This document shows positions 9,186-16,771 of a stretch of DNA of 64,000 nucleotides, in pieces. A model generated the notes under the pieces. The model had not been told where the DNA came from. It did no database searches and saw only the letters and a program-made list of their open reading frames with translations. This DNA comes from Streptomyces atratus (lineage in GTDB: Bacteria > Actinomycetota > Actinomycetes > Streptomycetales > Streptomycetaceae): positions 1 through 64,000 of the forward strand of contig NZ_BMRN01000035.1 in NCBI RefSeq assembly GCF_014648655.1, written 5' to 3'. Each line of letters begins with the position of its first letter. Positions within the stretch are counted from its first letter, which is position 1. The translations under genes and the position numbers were made by a program.

Positions 9186-10043
9186 TCAGCCGTTCCAGTC
9201 CGCGAGGAAGTCGAGGAGTTCCCGGTTGACGACGTCGGGGCGTTCCTCCTGGCAGAGGTGCCCGCACTGGGCGATGGGCACGCCCCGGACATCGCGGGCG
9301 ATCCCCTTCCATACGTCCAGGACGTCGTATGCCTGTCCGACGGCGCTGAAGTCCTCGCCCCACAGGGTCAGCACCGGGCAGTCGATGAGCTGGTCGGCGT
9401 CCTCCCGGTCCTGGGCGACGTCCTGGGGCGCCGCACGGTAGTCCATACAGGATCCCCGCACCGCCCCCGGCTGTTGGTAGGCGCGTACATAGACGGCGAT
9501 CTCCTCTGGAGTGAGCATGCCGGGGTTGTACGACCAGCTCCGGTAGAAGTGCGTGAGCCAGATCTCCTCACGGCCGGCGATCAGCGCCTCGGGAAGGTCG
9601 GGCACGCCGAGAAAGGTGAAGAACCAGTACCCCTGCCGGGCGAGGTTCACGTCATAGGTATCGGCGATGACCCGGGTGGGGATGTTGTCCATGGCCACGA
9701 AACGGTCGATGCGTTCTGGGTGGTCCTTGGCGAACCGGGTGCCGACGCGTGCCCCGCGGTCGTGGCCGACGAGGGCGATCCGCTCGTGCCCGAGATGGTC
9801 CATCAGCGCGACGATGTCGTTGGCCATGGTCCGCTTGTCGTAGCCGGAGGCGGGCTTTTCCGTGTCTCCGTAGCCGCGAAGGTCCGGCGCGATCACGGTG
9901 AACCGCTCGGCCAGTACGGGTATTTGCTTACGCCAGCCGTACCAGGTCTCGGGAAAGCCGTGCAGCAGGTAGACCGGCGGGCCTTGTCCCGCGGTCACCC
10001 AGTGCTGCTTGATCCCGTTGAGTACGGCGGTGTGATGTGTCAT
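9186..10043 (-). CDS. Haloacetate dehalogenase/epoxide hydrolase-like alpha/beta hydrolase
   Basis: 285 aa. It begins like epoxide hydrolases and haloacetate dehalogenases: LLHGFPETWYGWRKQIP, then GHDRGARVGTRFA with the Asp nucleophile and DRG arginine, AMDNIPTRVI, and a GSCMDYRA segment in the cap, a pattern known from fluoroacetate dehalogenases. The C-terminal CGHLCQEERP carries the likely catalytic His. In the cap, the segment that reads YWHW in characterised fluoroacetate dehalogenases reads YWFF here, so the halide-binding His and Trp appear to be missing. The ATG at 10043 has GGAAGA upstream; an in-frame ATG at 10061 is possible. Halide release should not be assumed. Confidence 0.85.
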   Translation of the reverse strand: MTHHTAVLNGIKQHWVTAGQGPPVYLLHGFPETWYGWRKQIPVLAERFTVIAPDLRGYGDTEKPASGYDKRTMANDIVALMDHLGHERIALVGHDRGARVGTRFAKDHPERIDRFVAMDNIPTRVIADTYDVNLARQGYWFFTFLGVPDLPEALIAGREEIWLTHFYRSWSYNPGMLTPEEIAVYVRAYQQPGAVRGSCMDYRAAPQDVAQDREDADQLIDCPVLTLWGEDFSAVGQAYDVLDVWKGIARDVRGVPIAQCGHLCQEERPDVVNRELLDFLADWNG

Positions 10044-10339
10044 GCCTGTCAGGTCTTCCATGAGTGTCCACTCGGGTCGGGGGATGGGTATGCCGGGCGG
10101 GGCCCGGCCTCTCACTCGGTGGGCCGCAACGTGGCGAGGTGGTGGCCCAGAGAGGCGTTTTGAGGTGGCCCTTGGCGCAGCCGGGAAGGCGGTTCGGCCG
10201 TCGACGGTTCACTCATGCGGGCCGGTTTTCCGGCCTTCTGCTCGATCCGGCCTGCCTGGACGTCCGCCGGCCGGCGCCTGCGCACAGGCTGGCCTGGGCC
10301 GGCCGGTCGGCAAGCAGCCGTGTAGATGACTGGGCACGC
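10044..10339. other. Region without a supported gene
   Basis: Holds the upstream region of the minus-strand hydrolase and a stretch adjoining the LLM remnant that may be the decayed continuation of it. No intact frame with family features is visible. Confidence 0.45.
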
Positions 10340-10576
10340 AGTCCGTCAGGAACAGTGGCGCTGGCTGTCCCCCACGTGCTCGTGGAACGGCAACGTCTTC
10401 TCGACCACCTGTACCGGCTGCGCCCGGGCCCCGCCGATCGTCTGCTCGGGTATGCCGTGACCGTAGCGGCATGGGGGAACCGCTACAACTCGACCATTCA
10501 ATTGGTGTGGTCGGCCGACCAGAAAATGGCGGAAGAAGCCGTCGCTGTAGTACGCGGCCTGCTTGGCAATCTCCGG
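10340..10576 (-). pseudogene. Decayed fragment of an LLM flavin-dependent oxidoreductase
   Basis: Read on the minus strand, the fragment matches the middle and later part of the intact LLM gene at 13447. PEIAKQAAYYSDGFF (intact: PEIAEQAAYYGDGFF) leads after a frame change into WSADHTN, then a TGA where the intact gene reads Lys-Gln, then MVEL and a TAG. YGHGIPEQTI follows, then a jump over about 75 codons to VVEKTLPFHEHVGDSQR, where loss of one base breaks the frame again. There are at least two stops, two frameshifts and one internal deletion. This is a dead second copy of the LLM family, lying about 3 kb from the live one. Confidence 0.85.
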
Positions 10577-10660
10577 TAAGTGGATGGAGCCGCGCCAGGC
10601 GAACGGTGATACGCCGTCCAGCGGGCGAGGCGTGCGGTGAACTCCTGCAGAGCGTAAGGT

Positions 10661-10690
10661 ACTTGCCTTGCCTTGCCTTGCCTTGCCTCG
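10661..10690. repeat. CCTTG pentanucleotide tandem repeat
   Basis: Four perfect CCTTG units (10666-10685) flanked by one imperfect unit on each side (ACTTG and CCTCG). It lies between the LLM remnant and the 3' end of poxB, outside coding sequence. No function is evident. Confidence 0.8.
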
Positions 10691-10767
10691 ACGATCTCCC
10701 TCAAGCGGCTTGACGCGATGTGGCAGCCTCGGGGACGTAGCCGATGGTGCGCTGGGTTCTCAGGGTC

Positions 10768-12510
10768 TTATGGACGCGGAACGTTTCGGACGTTTGCCCG
10801 GGCGAGCTGGATCATGCGCCCGACACCTCCGGTGAGGACGGTGCGGCTCGCCGACAGGGCGAAGCCGGTGAGCTGCTCGGAGGTGATCTTCGGCGGGATC
10901 GCGAGTGCGTTGGGATCGGTCACCACGTCGACCAGCGCCGGCCCGTCGTGGGCGAAGGCCGCACGCAGGGCGTCACGCACCTCCGTGGGCTTCTCGACCC
11001 GGATACCCCGCGCACCGGCGGCCGTGGCGATGGCCGCGAAGTCTGTGTGCGGGTACCCGGTGCCGTACGGCGGCAGCCCGTCCACCATCATCTCCAAGTC
11101 GACCATGCCCAACGAGGAGTTGTTGAAGACGACCACCTTCACAGGCAGCCCGTACTGCACCAGCGTCAGGAAGTCGCCCATGAGCATGGAGAAGCCGCCG
11201 TCGCCCGAGAGCGACACCACCTGACGCGTCCGGTCGAGGAACTGCGCACCGATGGCCTGCGGCAGGGCGTTGGCCATCGAACCGTGCACAAAGGAGCCCA
11301 GGATGCGGCGGCGGCCGTTCGGCGTCAGGTAGCGGGCGGCCCACACGCAGCACATCCCGGTGTCCACGGTGAACACCGCGTCGTCGGCAGCCTCCTCGTC
11401 GAGTACCGCCGCCACGTACTCGGGGTGTATGGGAGTGTGCTTGTCGACGTTGCGGGTGTAGGCGCCGACGGCACCCTCCAAAGCATGGACGTGCCGGTCC
11501 AGCATCCGGTCGAGGAACCGGCGGGACGGCTTCTCCTGCACGGCCGGGGTCAGGCACCGCAGCGTCTCACGGACGTCTCCCCAGACGGCGAAGTCCAACT
11601 GGGTGCGACGGCCCAGCCGTTCGGGCTGAACATCGATCTGGACCGTTCTGACGTGCCGTGGCAGGAATTCCGTGTACGGAAAGTCGGTGCCGAGGAGCAG
11701 CAGCAGGTCGCATTCGTGCATTGCCTCGTACGCGGCGCCGTATCCCAGCAGTCCGGACATGCCGACGTCGTACGGGTTGTCGTACTGGATGTGTTCCTTG
11801 CCTCGGAGCGCGTGGCCGACCGGGGCCTTGACCTTCTCGGCGAACGCCATCACCTCGGCGTGGGCACCGGCGACACCCCGGCCGCAGAACACCGTCACCG
11901 TCTCGGCGGCGTCCACCAGCTCCGTCAGCCGGGTAAGTTCCTGATCGGCCGGACGGACTGCGGGCCGGTCCAGCGGCATCGCGAGTTCGGCCCCGCCGAC
12001 CGGAGAGTTCTCGGCGGCGATGTCTCCTGGCAGCGCTACGACGGACACTCCGCGCCGGCCGACCGCATGCTGAATCGCCGTCTGTACCACCCGCGGCATC
12101 TGCCGGGGCGAGGAAATCAGTTCCGAGTAGTGACTGCACTCCTCGAACAGCCGGTCAGGATGCGTCTCCTGGAAGTACCCGGTTCCGATCTCGCCGCTGG
12201 GGATCTGCGCAGCCAGCGCGAGGACGGGAGCCATCGACCGGTGGGCATCGAACAGGCCGTTGATCAGGTGCAGGTTTCCTGGCCCACAGGACCCCGCGCA
12301 CGCCGCCAGCCTGCCCGTGAGCTGCGCTTCGGCGCCGGCAGCGAAGGCCGCGACCTCCTCGTGTCGGACCTGGACCCACTCCAGGGCGTCGTGCCGTCTG
12401 ATCGCGTCGACGACGGGGTTCAGGCTGTCGCCCACCACCCCGTACATGCGGCGCACTCCGGCGCGGGCCAGGAGGTCGACGTACTGCTCGGCAACGGTCT
12501 GCTTGGGCAT
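10768..12510 (-). CDS. poxB: Pyruvate oxidase / pyruvate:quinone oxidoreductase (ThDP enzyme)
   Basis: 580 aa, full length for the family. ThDP-dependent flavoenzyme that oxidatively decarboxylates pyruvate to acetate at the membrane (quinone-linked) or to acetyl phosphate. The N-terminal pyrimidine domain shows YGVVGDSLNPVVDAIRR and the catalytic Glu in RHEEVAAFAAGAEAQ. The central domain has FCGRGVAGA. The C-terminal pyrophosphate domain has the Mg-ThDP motif GDGGFSMLMGD ending in NN (about 430-460). The ATG at 12510 is preceded by a GAGGAGC-like site. Whether quinone or O2 is the acceptor cannot be read from the sequence. Confidence 0.9.
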   Translation of the reverse strand: MPKQTVAEQYVDLLARAGVRRMYGVVGDSLNPVVDAIRRHDALEWVQVRHEEVAAFAAGAEAQLTGRLAACAGSCGPGNLHLINGLFDAHRSMAPVLALAAQIPSGEIGTGYFQETHPDRLFEECSHYSELISSPRQMPRVVQTAIQHAVGRRGVSVVALPGDIAAENSPVGGAELAMPLDRPAVRPADQELTRLTELVDAAETVTVFCGRGVAGAHAEVMAFAEKVKAPVGHALRGKEHIQYDNPYDVGMSGLLGYGAAYEAMHECDLLLLLGTDFPYTEFLPRHVRTVQIDVQPERLGRRTQLDFAVWGDVRETLRCLTPAVQEKPSRRFLDRMLDRHVHALEGAVGAYTRNVDKHTPIHPEYVAAVLDEEAADDAVFTVDTGMCCVWAARYLTPNGRRRILGSFVHGSMANALPQAIGAQFLDRTRQVVSLSGDGGFSMLMGDFLTLVQYGLPVKVVVFNNSSLGMVDLEMMVDGLPPYGTGYPHTDFAAIATAAGARGIRVEKPTEVRDALRAAFAHDGPALVDVVTDPNALAIPPKITSEQLTGFALSASRTVLTGGVGRMIQLARANVRNVPRP

Positions 12511-12927
12511 GGGTGCTCCTCGAATGGTCGCTCACGGGGCGGTGGCCAGGGTAATGAGGCGCCGAGCAGACCAGTTGTCCCTCCGTGCACGCTGAGGAGT
12601 CCGGCAGTGCACCACGGCCGCGCTCGGCTTCCAGCACATGGACGCCGGACAACCGCCGGTTGAATCGGGCTTGGTGCGACGCCGGTCGACGGCTCACCCC
12701 GACCACAGGCGGCCTGTGCGGCAAGCCCCGGCCCGATGTCCACCGACAAGGCACCGCGTCGTTGCCGGAACGGCTGCCGTTGGGGCGGCGGCATTCATGG
12801 AGACGCTCGCCGGCACATAGTTCTTTCACGGGCAATGCTCCGTGCGTTCCTCGACAACCTGTGCCGGCCACCGGAATTTAGGGTCGGGCGTAGAAAACCG
12901 CTTCTGCAATCATTCTTTGGGGCAACC
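12511..12927. other. Divergent intergenic region
   Basis: About 417 bases between the divergent poxB and SsgA-like genes. It must hold both promoters. No intact coding frame is convincing, and no conserved operator was recognised. Confidence 0.5.
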
Positions 12928-13353
12928 ATGGATCAGCGTCTCAGCACGGTCACGTGCACAGTGACGGCGCACGTCAGCGTCCCGAAGGGCATGCCCGCTC
13001 CGTTGTCCGCAGAGCTGCACTACGACATGGCGGACCCCTACGCCATCCGCCTTTCCCTCGGCGCACCGATGAAGAGCCCCGTCGACTGGGTGTTCGCTCG
13101 CAAGCTGGTGACTGAGGGGCTGTGCCGGCCGACCGGTTCCGGTGACGTGCTGGTCATTCCTCGGCACCGCTGCCACCCGCACTCCCTACGTGTCGTCTTG
13201 AGGAATCTCTCCGGCACAGCATTGGTCGAAATGGCGGTTTCGGAGGTGACTGCATTCCTTCGGCGGACCTTCGCACTGGTGCCCGAAGGAGCGGAAAGCC
13301 TCCACATGGACCTCGACCGCGCCATCAGCGAGCTCACAGGCAGAAGAGGCTGA
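12928..13353 (+). CDS. SsgA-like protein (SALP), sporulation/cell-division regulator family
   Basis: 141 aa, the usual SALP length. The SsgA family is confined to morphologically complex actinomycetes and helps place the division and spore-wall machinery. Visible family blocks are PLSAELHYDMADPYAIRLSL, the WVFARKLVTEGL segment, GDVLVIPRH, and a C-terminal part with ALVEMAVSEVTAFLRRTFALVP. The ATG at 12928 lies after GGGGCAACC; a longer frame extends upstream but has no SALP similarity. A second SALP lies 2.3 kb downstream at 15613. Which SALP subgroup (SsgB to SsgG or a species-specific one) cannot be decided here. Confidence 0.9.
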   Translation: MDQRLSTVTCTVTAHVSVPKGMPAPLSAELHYDMADPYAIRLSLGAPMKSPVDWVFARKLVTEGLCRPTGSGDVLVIPRHRCHPHSLRVVLRNLSGTALVEMAVSEVTAFLRRTFALVPEGAESLHMDLDRAISELTGRRG

Positions 13354-13446
13354 CGGACCGCCCCGGTCACACCCTGACGGACGCCCAGGCCGGGCACTGC
13401 ACTACAGCCGTCCACTCAGCTCGTATTCACCCGAGAGGAATTCCGA

Positions 13447-14562
13447 GTGCCCCAGAAGAGCGAAACGACTTCCACACAGTTCGGCATCTTCACCGTCGGT
13501 GATGTCACCCCTGACCCGGCCACAGGCCGTACGCCGACCGAGCGTGAGCGCATCAAGGCCATGGTCGCCATCGCGCTGAAGGCCGAGGAGGTCGGGCTCG
13601 ACGTCTTCGCGACGGGCGAGCACCACAACCCGCCGTTCGTGCCCTCGTCGCCGACCACGATGCTCGGCTACATCGCGGCGCGGACGGAGCGGCTGATCCT
13701 GTCCACCTCCACCACCCTCATCACCACGAACGACCCGGTGAAGATCGCCGAGGACTTCGCGATGCTCCAGCACCTGGCCGACGGCCGGATGGACCTGATG
13801 ATGGGGCGCGGCAACACGGGCCCGGTGTATCCGTGGTTCGGCAAGGATATCCGGGAGGGCATCAACCTGGCCATCGAGAACTACGCCCTGCTGCACCGCC
13901 TGTGGCGTGAGGACGTCGTCACCTGGGAGGGCAAGTTCCGTACCCCGTTGCAGGGGTTCACCTCCACGCCGCGGCCGCTGGACGGGGTGCCGCCGTTCGT
14001 GTGGCATGGTTCGATCCGTTCGCCGGAGATCGCGGAGCAGGCCGCGTACTACGGTGATGGCTTCTTCCACAACAACATCTTCTGGCCGGCCGACCACACC
14101 AAGCAGATGGTCGAGCTGTACCGGGAGCGGTACGCCCACTACGGGCACGGCACGCCGGAGCAGGCGATCGTGGGTCTGGGCGGGCAGGTGTTCATGCGGA
14201 AGAACTCGCAGGACGCGGTGCGTGAGTTCCGGCCGTACTTCGATGTGGCGCCGGTCTACGGGCACGGCCCGTCGCTGGAGGAGTTCACCGAGCAGACGCC
14301 GCTGACGGTGGGCTCGCCGCAGCAGGTGATCGAGAAGACGCTGTCGTTCCGCGAGTACGCCGGTGACTACCAGCGCCAGCTGTTCCTGATGGACCACGCG
14401 GGGCTGCCGCTGAAGACCGTGCTGGAGCAGCTGGACCTGCTCGGCGAGGAGGTCGTGCCGGTGCTGCGCAAGGAGTTCGCCAAGGACCGTCCGGCCGATG
14501 TGCCGGACGCGCCGACCCACACGTCGCTGCTGGCCACCGCGAAAGAAGGAGTCCGCGCATGA
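13447..14562 (+). CDS. LLM-class flavin-dependent oxidoreductase (CE1758 type)
   Basis: 371 aa luciferase-like monooxygenase. Motifs: FGIFTVGDV near the start, GLDVFATGEHHNPPFV, LSTSTTLITTNDPVKIAEDFA, and GRMDLMMGRGNTGPVYPWFG, which together form the FMN-binding TIM barrel. The start is GTG, supported by GAGAGGAA upstream. It overlaps the FMN reductase gene by four bases (ATGA), so the two are translationally coupled. The pairing matches the CE1758/CE1759 'LLM duo', in which the reductase supplies reduced flavin. Substrate unknown. A decayed relative lies at 10340-10576. Confidence 0.92.
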   Translation: MPQKSETTSTQFGIFTVGDVTPDPATGRTPTERERIKAMVAIALKAEEVGLDVFATGEHHNPPFVPSSPTTMLGYIAARTERLILSTSTTLITTNDPVKIAEDFAMLQHLADGRMDLMMGRGNTGPVYPWFGKDIREGINLAIENYALLHRLWREDVVTWEGKFRTPLQGFTSTPRPLDGVPPFVWHGSIRSPEIAEQAAYYGDGFFHNNIFWPADHTKQMVELYRERYAHYGHGTPEQAIVGLGGQVFMRKNSQDAVREFRPYFDVAPVYGHGPSLEEFTEQTPLTVGSPQQVIEKTLSFREYAGDYQRQLFLMDHAGLPLKTVLEQLDLLGEEVVPVLRKEFAKDRPADVPDAPTHTSLLATAKEGVRA

Positions 14563-15155
14563 AGCTCGTCGTCGTCTCGGCAGGGCTGAGCGTTCCGTCC
14601 TCCACCCGGCTGCTCGGCGACCGGCTGGCCGCCCGGGCCGCCGGGCGGACCTCGGCGGACGTGACCGTGGTCGAGCTGCGCGACCTCGCCGTGGAGATCG
14701 CGCACAACTTCACCAACGGGTTCCCGGGGCGGGCGCTGGGCGCCGCGTTCGACGCGGTGGCGGCGGCCGACGGCCTGATCGTCGTCACGCCGGTGTTCTC
14801 CGCGTCGTACAGCGGGCTGTTCAAGTCTTTCTTCGACGCGCTGAGCGTGCACGACGAGGGCGCCCTGGCCGGGAAGCCGGTGCTGATCGCCGCGACCGGC
14901 GGCACCGCTCGGCACTCCCTGGTCCTGGACCACGCGCTGCGCCCGCTCTTCGCGTACCTGAGGGCCGTCGTCGTTCCGACCGGGGTGTACGCCGCCTCCG
15001 AGGACTGGGGCGCTGAAGGGCTCGACGGCCGGATCGAACGGGCCGCGGGCGAACTGGCGGCACTGATGACCGGATTGTCCACGGTCAGGAAGTCGGCCGG
15101 CGAGAGCCCCGCCGTGGTGCCCTTCGAGGCGCAGCTCGCCGCGCTGAAGCCATAG
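14559..15155 (+). CDS. NAD(P)H-dependent FMN reductase (CE1759 type), LLM partner
   Basis: 198 aa flavodoxin-like reductase. Beta-1 and the phosphate loop are visible as VVSAGLSVPSSTRLL, then VTPVFSASYSGLFKSFFDAL and LIAATGGTARHSL, typical of the NADPH-dependent FMN reductase fold. Its ATG overlaps the stop of the LLM oxidoreductase. It should regenerate FMNH2 for that partner. The C-terminus ends just before a short gap leading to the WhiB gene. Confidence 0.92.
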   Translation: MKLVVVSAGLSVPSSTRLLGDRLAARAAGRTSADVTVVELRDLAVEIAHNFTNGFPGRALGAAFDAVAAADGLIVVTPVFSASYSGLFKSFFDALSVHDEGALAGKPVLIAATGGTARHSLVLDHALRPLFAYLRAVVVPTGVYAASEDWGAEGLDGRIERAAGELAALMTGLSTVRKSAGESPAVVPFEAQLAALKP

Positions 15156-15235
15156 TCCCGGCCAGCGCATTCCCCGTCAGGTCATGGAACTGTTCCTCCC
15201 CCAACAGCTCCGCAGCTATATGGAAGGAGAATTCG

Positions 15236-15616
15236 ATGAAGCCACAGACCAAGCCACAGACCAAGCCGCTCCTGCGGGTATGGGAATGGCAGGCCGGCGC
15301 CGCATGCCGCGGTATGGACAGCTCAGTCTTCTTCTCGCCGACCGGCGAGCGGGGCCATACACGCCGTCGACGCGAGGAGGCGGCACGCGCCATCTGCCGT
15401 AGGTGCCCCGTAAGTGATCCCTGCGGCCTCTTCGCCATGACATCCGATCAGAACTTCGGCGTCTGGGGCGGACGAACCGAGGCCGAGCGCCGCTCCGGGA
15501 CTGACGTCATTCGCAGGCCCGGCACCCAGCCTAAAGGGAAGGGGCAGGGGTTCATTGACAGCCCTGATGGGCTGCTTCCAGCGTCCGTTGAACGTCGAAA
15601 GGCAGAATCGTCATGA
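15236..15616 (+). CDS. WhiB-like (Wbl) iron-sulfur transcriptional regulator
   Basis: 126 aa. Four conserved cysteines are present, C24, C54, C57 and C63, in the canonical C-xn-C-x2-C-x5-C spacing that binds a redox- or NO-sensitive 4Fe-4S cluster. The G-V-W-G-G turn (75-79) and the basic stretch after it complete the Wbl fold. The N-terminus repeats the tetrapeptide KPQT (two copies of a 12-base unit). GAAGGAG lies six bases before the ATG. The stop overlaps the start of the next gene (ATGA), coupling translation to a SALP. Wbl proteins act with sigma factors on development, redox or antibiotic genes; the target here is not known, and a role linked to the SALP is inferred from context. Confidence 0.93.
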   Translation: MKPQTKPQTKPLLRVWEWQAGAACRGMDSSVFFSPTGERGHTRRRREEAARAICRRCPVSDPCGLFAMTSDQNFGVWGGRTEAERRSGTDVIRRPGTQPKGKGQGFIDSPDGLLPASVERRKAESS

Positions 15617-16068
15617 GCACACAACCGCTTCGCGACGAAGGGGGACGACCACCGAACGGCGTCATCACCGTGGATCTCGCGGTCGACTTGGTGATTACTT
15701 CCACCGAGGCGGTGCCGTTGTCGGCACGCCTCGTCTACGACCCGCAAAGTCCCTTCACCGCGCTCCTTGAAGTGTCCAGCCATGGCGACTGGGAGAACGC
15801 CCAGTGGACCTTTGCGCGAGACCTTCTTCAGACGGGCCTGAACAAGCCATCCGGCGACGGCGACGTCCGCATCTGGCCACCGTGTCGCTGCAGCAACAGA
15901 CCCGAAGTGCGGATGCTCCTGCGAGGAACCAGCGGCTCAGCCCTCCTGGACGTACCCAGCGAGCCCCTGCGTGAATGGCTGGTGCGCACGTGGGAAGCCG
16001 TCCCTCCGGGCGAGGAAAATGCGCGGATCGACTGGGACGCCATCCTGAGCGCGCTGCTCAGCAGCTGA
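15613..16068 (+). CDS. SsgA-like protein (SALP) coupled to WhiB
   Basis: 151 aa SsgA-family protein, more divergent than the SALP at 12928. Shared blocks: VPLSARLVYDPQSPFTALLEV, WTFARDLLQTGLNKPSGDGDVRIWP and a C-terminal ALLDVPSEPLREWL segment. The start overlaps the WhiB stop by four bases, a strong sign of coupled expression. SALPs guide septum placement and peptidoglycan remodelling in aerial hyphae. A cell-division role under control of the upstream WhiB protein is plausible but inferred. Confidence 0.88.
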   Translation: MSTQPLRDEGGRPPNGVITVDLAVDLVITSTEAVPLSARLVYDPQSPFTALLEVSSHGDWENAQWTFARDLLQTGLNKPSGDGDVRIWPPCRCSNRPEVRMLLRGTSGSALLDVPSEPLREWLVRTWEAVPPGEENARIDWDAILSALLSS

Positions 16069-16280
16069 CGATGCTCGCCATGGGGCGACGTGACCCGGTA
16101 ACGGCCACCTCGCGCGGCGTTTCCAGCAGTACTTCGAGGCAGCCCATTGAGGCCCGCCTCCACTCGGTCAGGACTCCTTCACAGGTGGAGACAGTCGGCC
16201 GCCGCCATGACAGCGTCGCACGCTCTGCCCCACGCAACCCTCACTCCACGCACAATCCCGACACGCCTGAGAGGCACGCA

Positions 16281-16622
16281 ATGACACGACCCACCGACGC
16301 TCCGACCGTTCAGCGAGTGGCCGACAAGCACCGTTACGAGATCCTGGTGGACGGCAAGGTCGCCGGCTTCACCGCCTACCGCGACAGCGCCGACCAGCGC
16401 GTCTTCTACCACACCGAAATCGACGACTCCTACGCCGGGCTGGGCCTGGCCTCACAGCTCGTGCAGCAGGCGCTGACCGACGTCCGCGCCTCGGGGCAGC
16501 GCATCGTGCCTGTCTGCCCCTACGTCGCGAAGTTCCTCAAAAAGCATGACGAGTTCGACGACATCACCGACCCCGTGACCCCTGAGATCCGGCAGTGGCT
16601 GGCAGCCGTGCTGTCACGTTGA
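16281..16622 (+). CDS. Small GNAT-fold N-acetyltransferase (COG2388/YjdJ type)
   Basis: 113 aa. Short members of this family consist of the GNAT core only. Visible: YEILVDGKVAGFTAYRDS, FYHTEIDDSYAGLGLASQLVQQAL (acetyl-CoA loop in the form G-L-G-L-A-S) and IVPVCPYVAKFLKKH. The ATG at 16281 has GAGAGG upstream; a longer upstream frame lacks similarity. A decayed relative with the same blocks lies at 19529-19840. Substrate unknown. Confidence 0.88.
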   Translation: MTRPTDAPTVQRVADKHRYEILVDGKVAGFTAYRDSADQRVFYHTEIDDSYAGLGLASQLVQQALTDVRASGQRIVPVCPYVAKFLKKHDEFDDITDPVTPEIRQWLAAVLSR

Positions 16623-16771
16623 TCGTTTCCGCTATTGCATGCCCAACAGGTACCGGGCGACGCTGCTGGTCATCTCTGCATGAGATGACTGATATCCCCG
16701 ATCATCGCTCCTGGTGAGGAAGGGAAAGCTGCGTTCCCGTGGTTGTGCCTGCGTGACGAAAGAAGGTGCAC

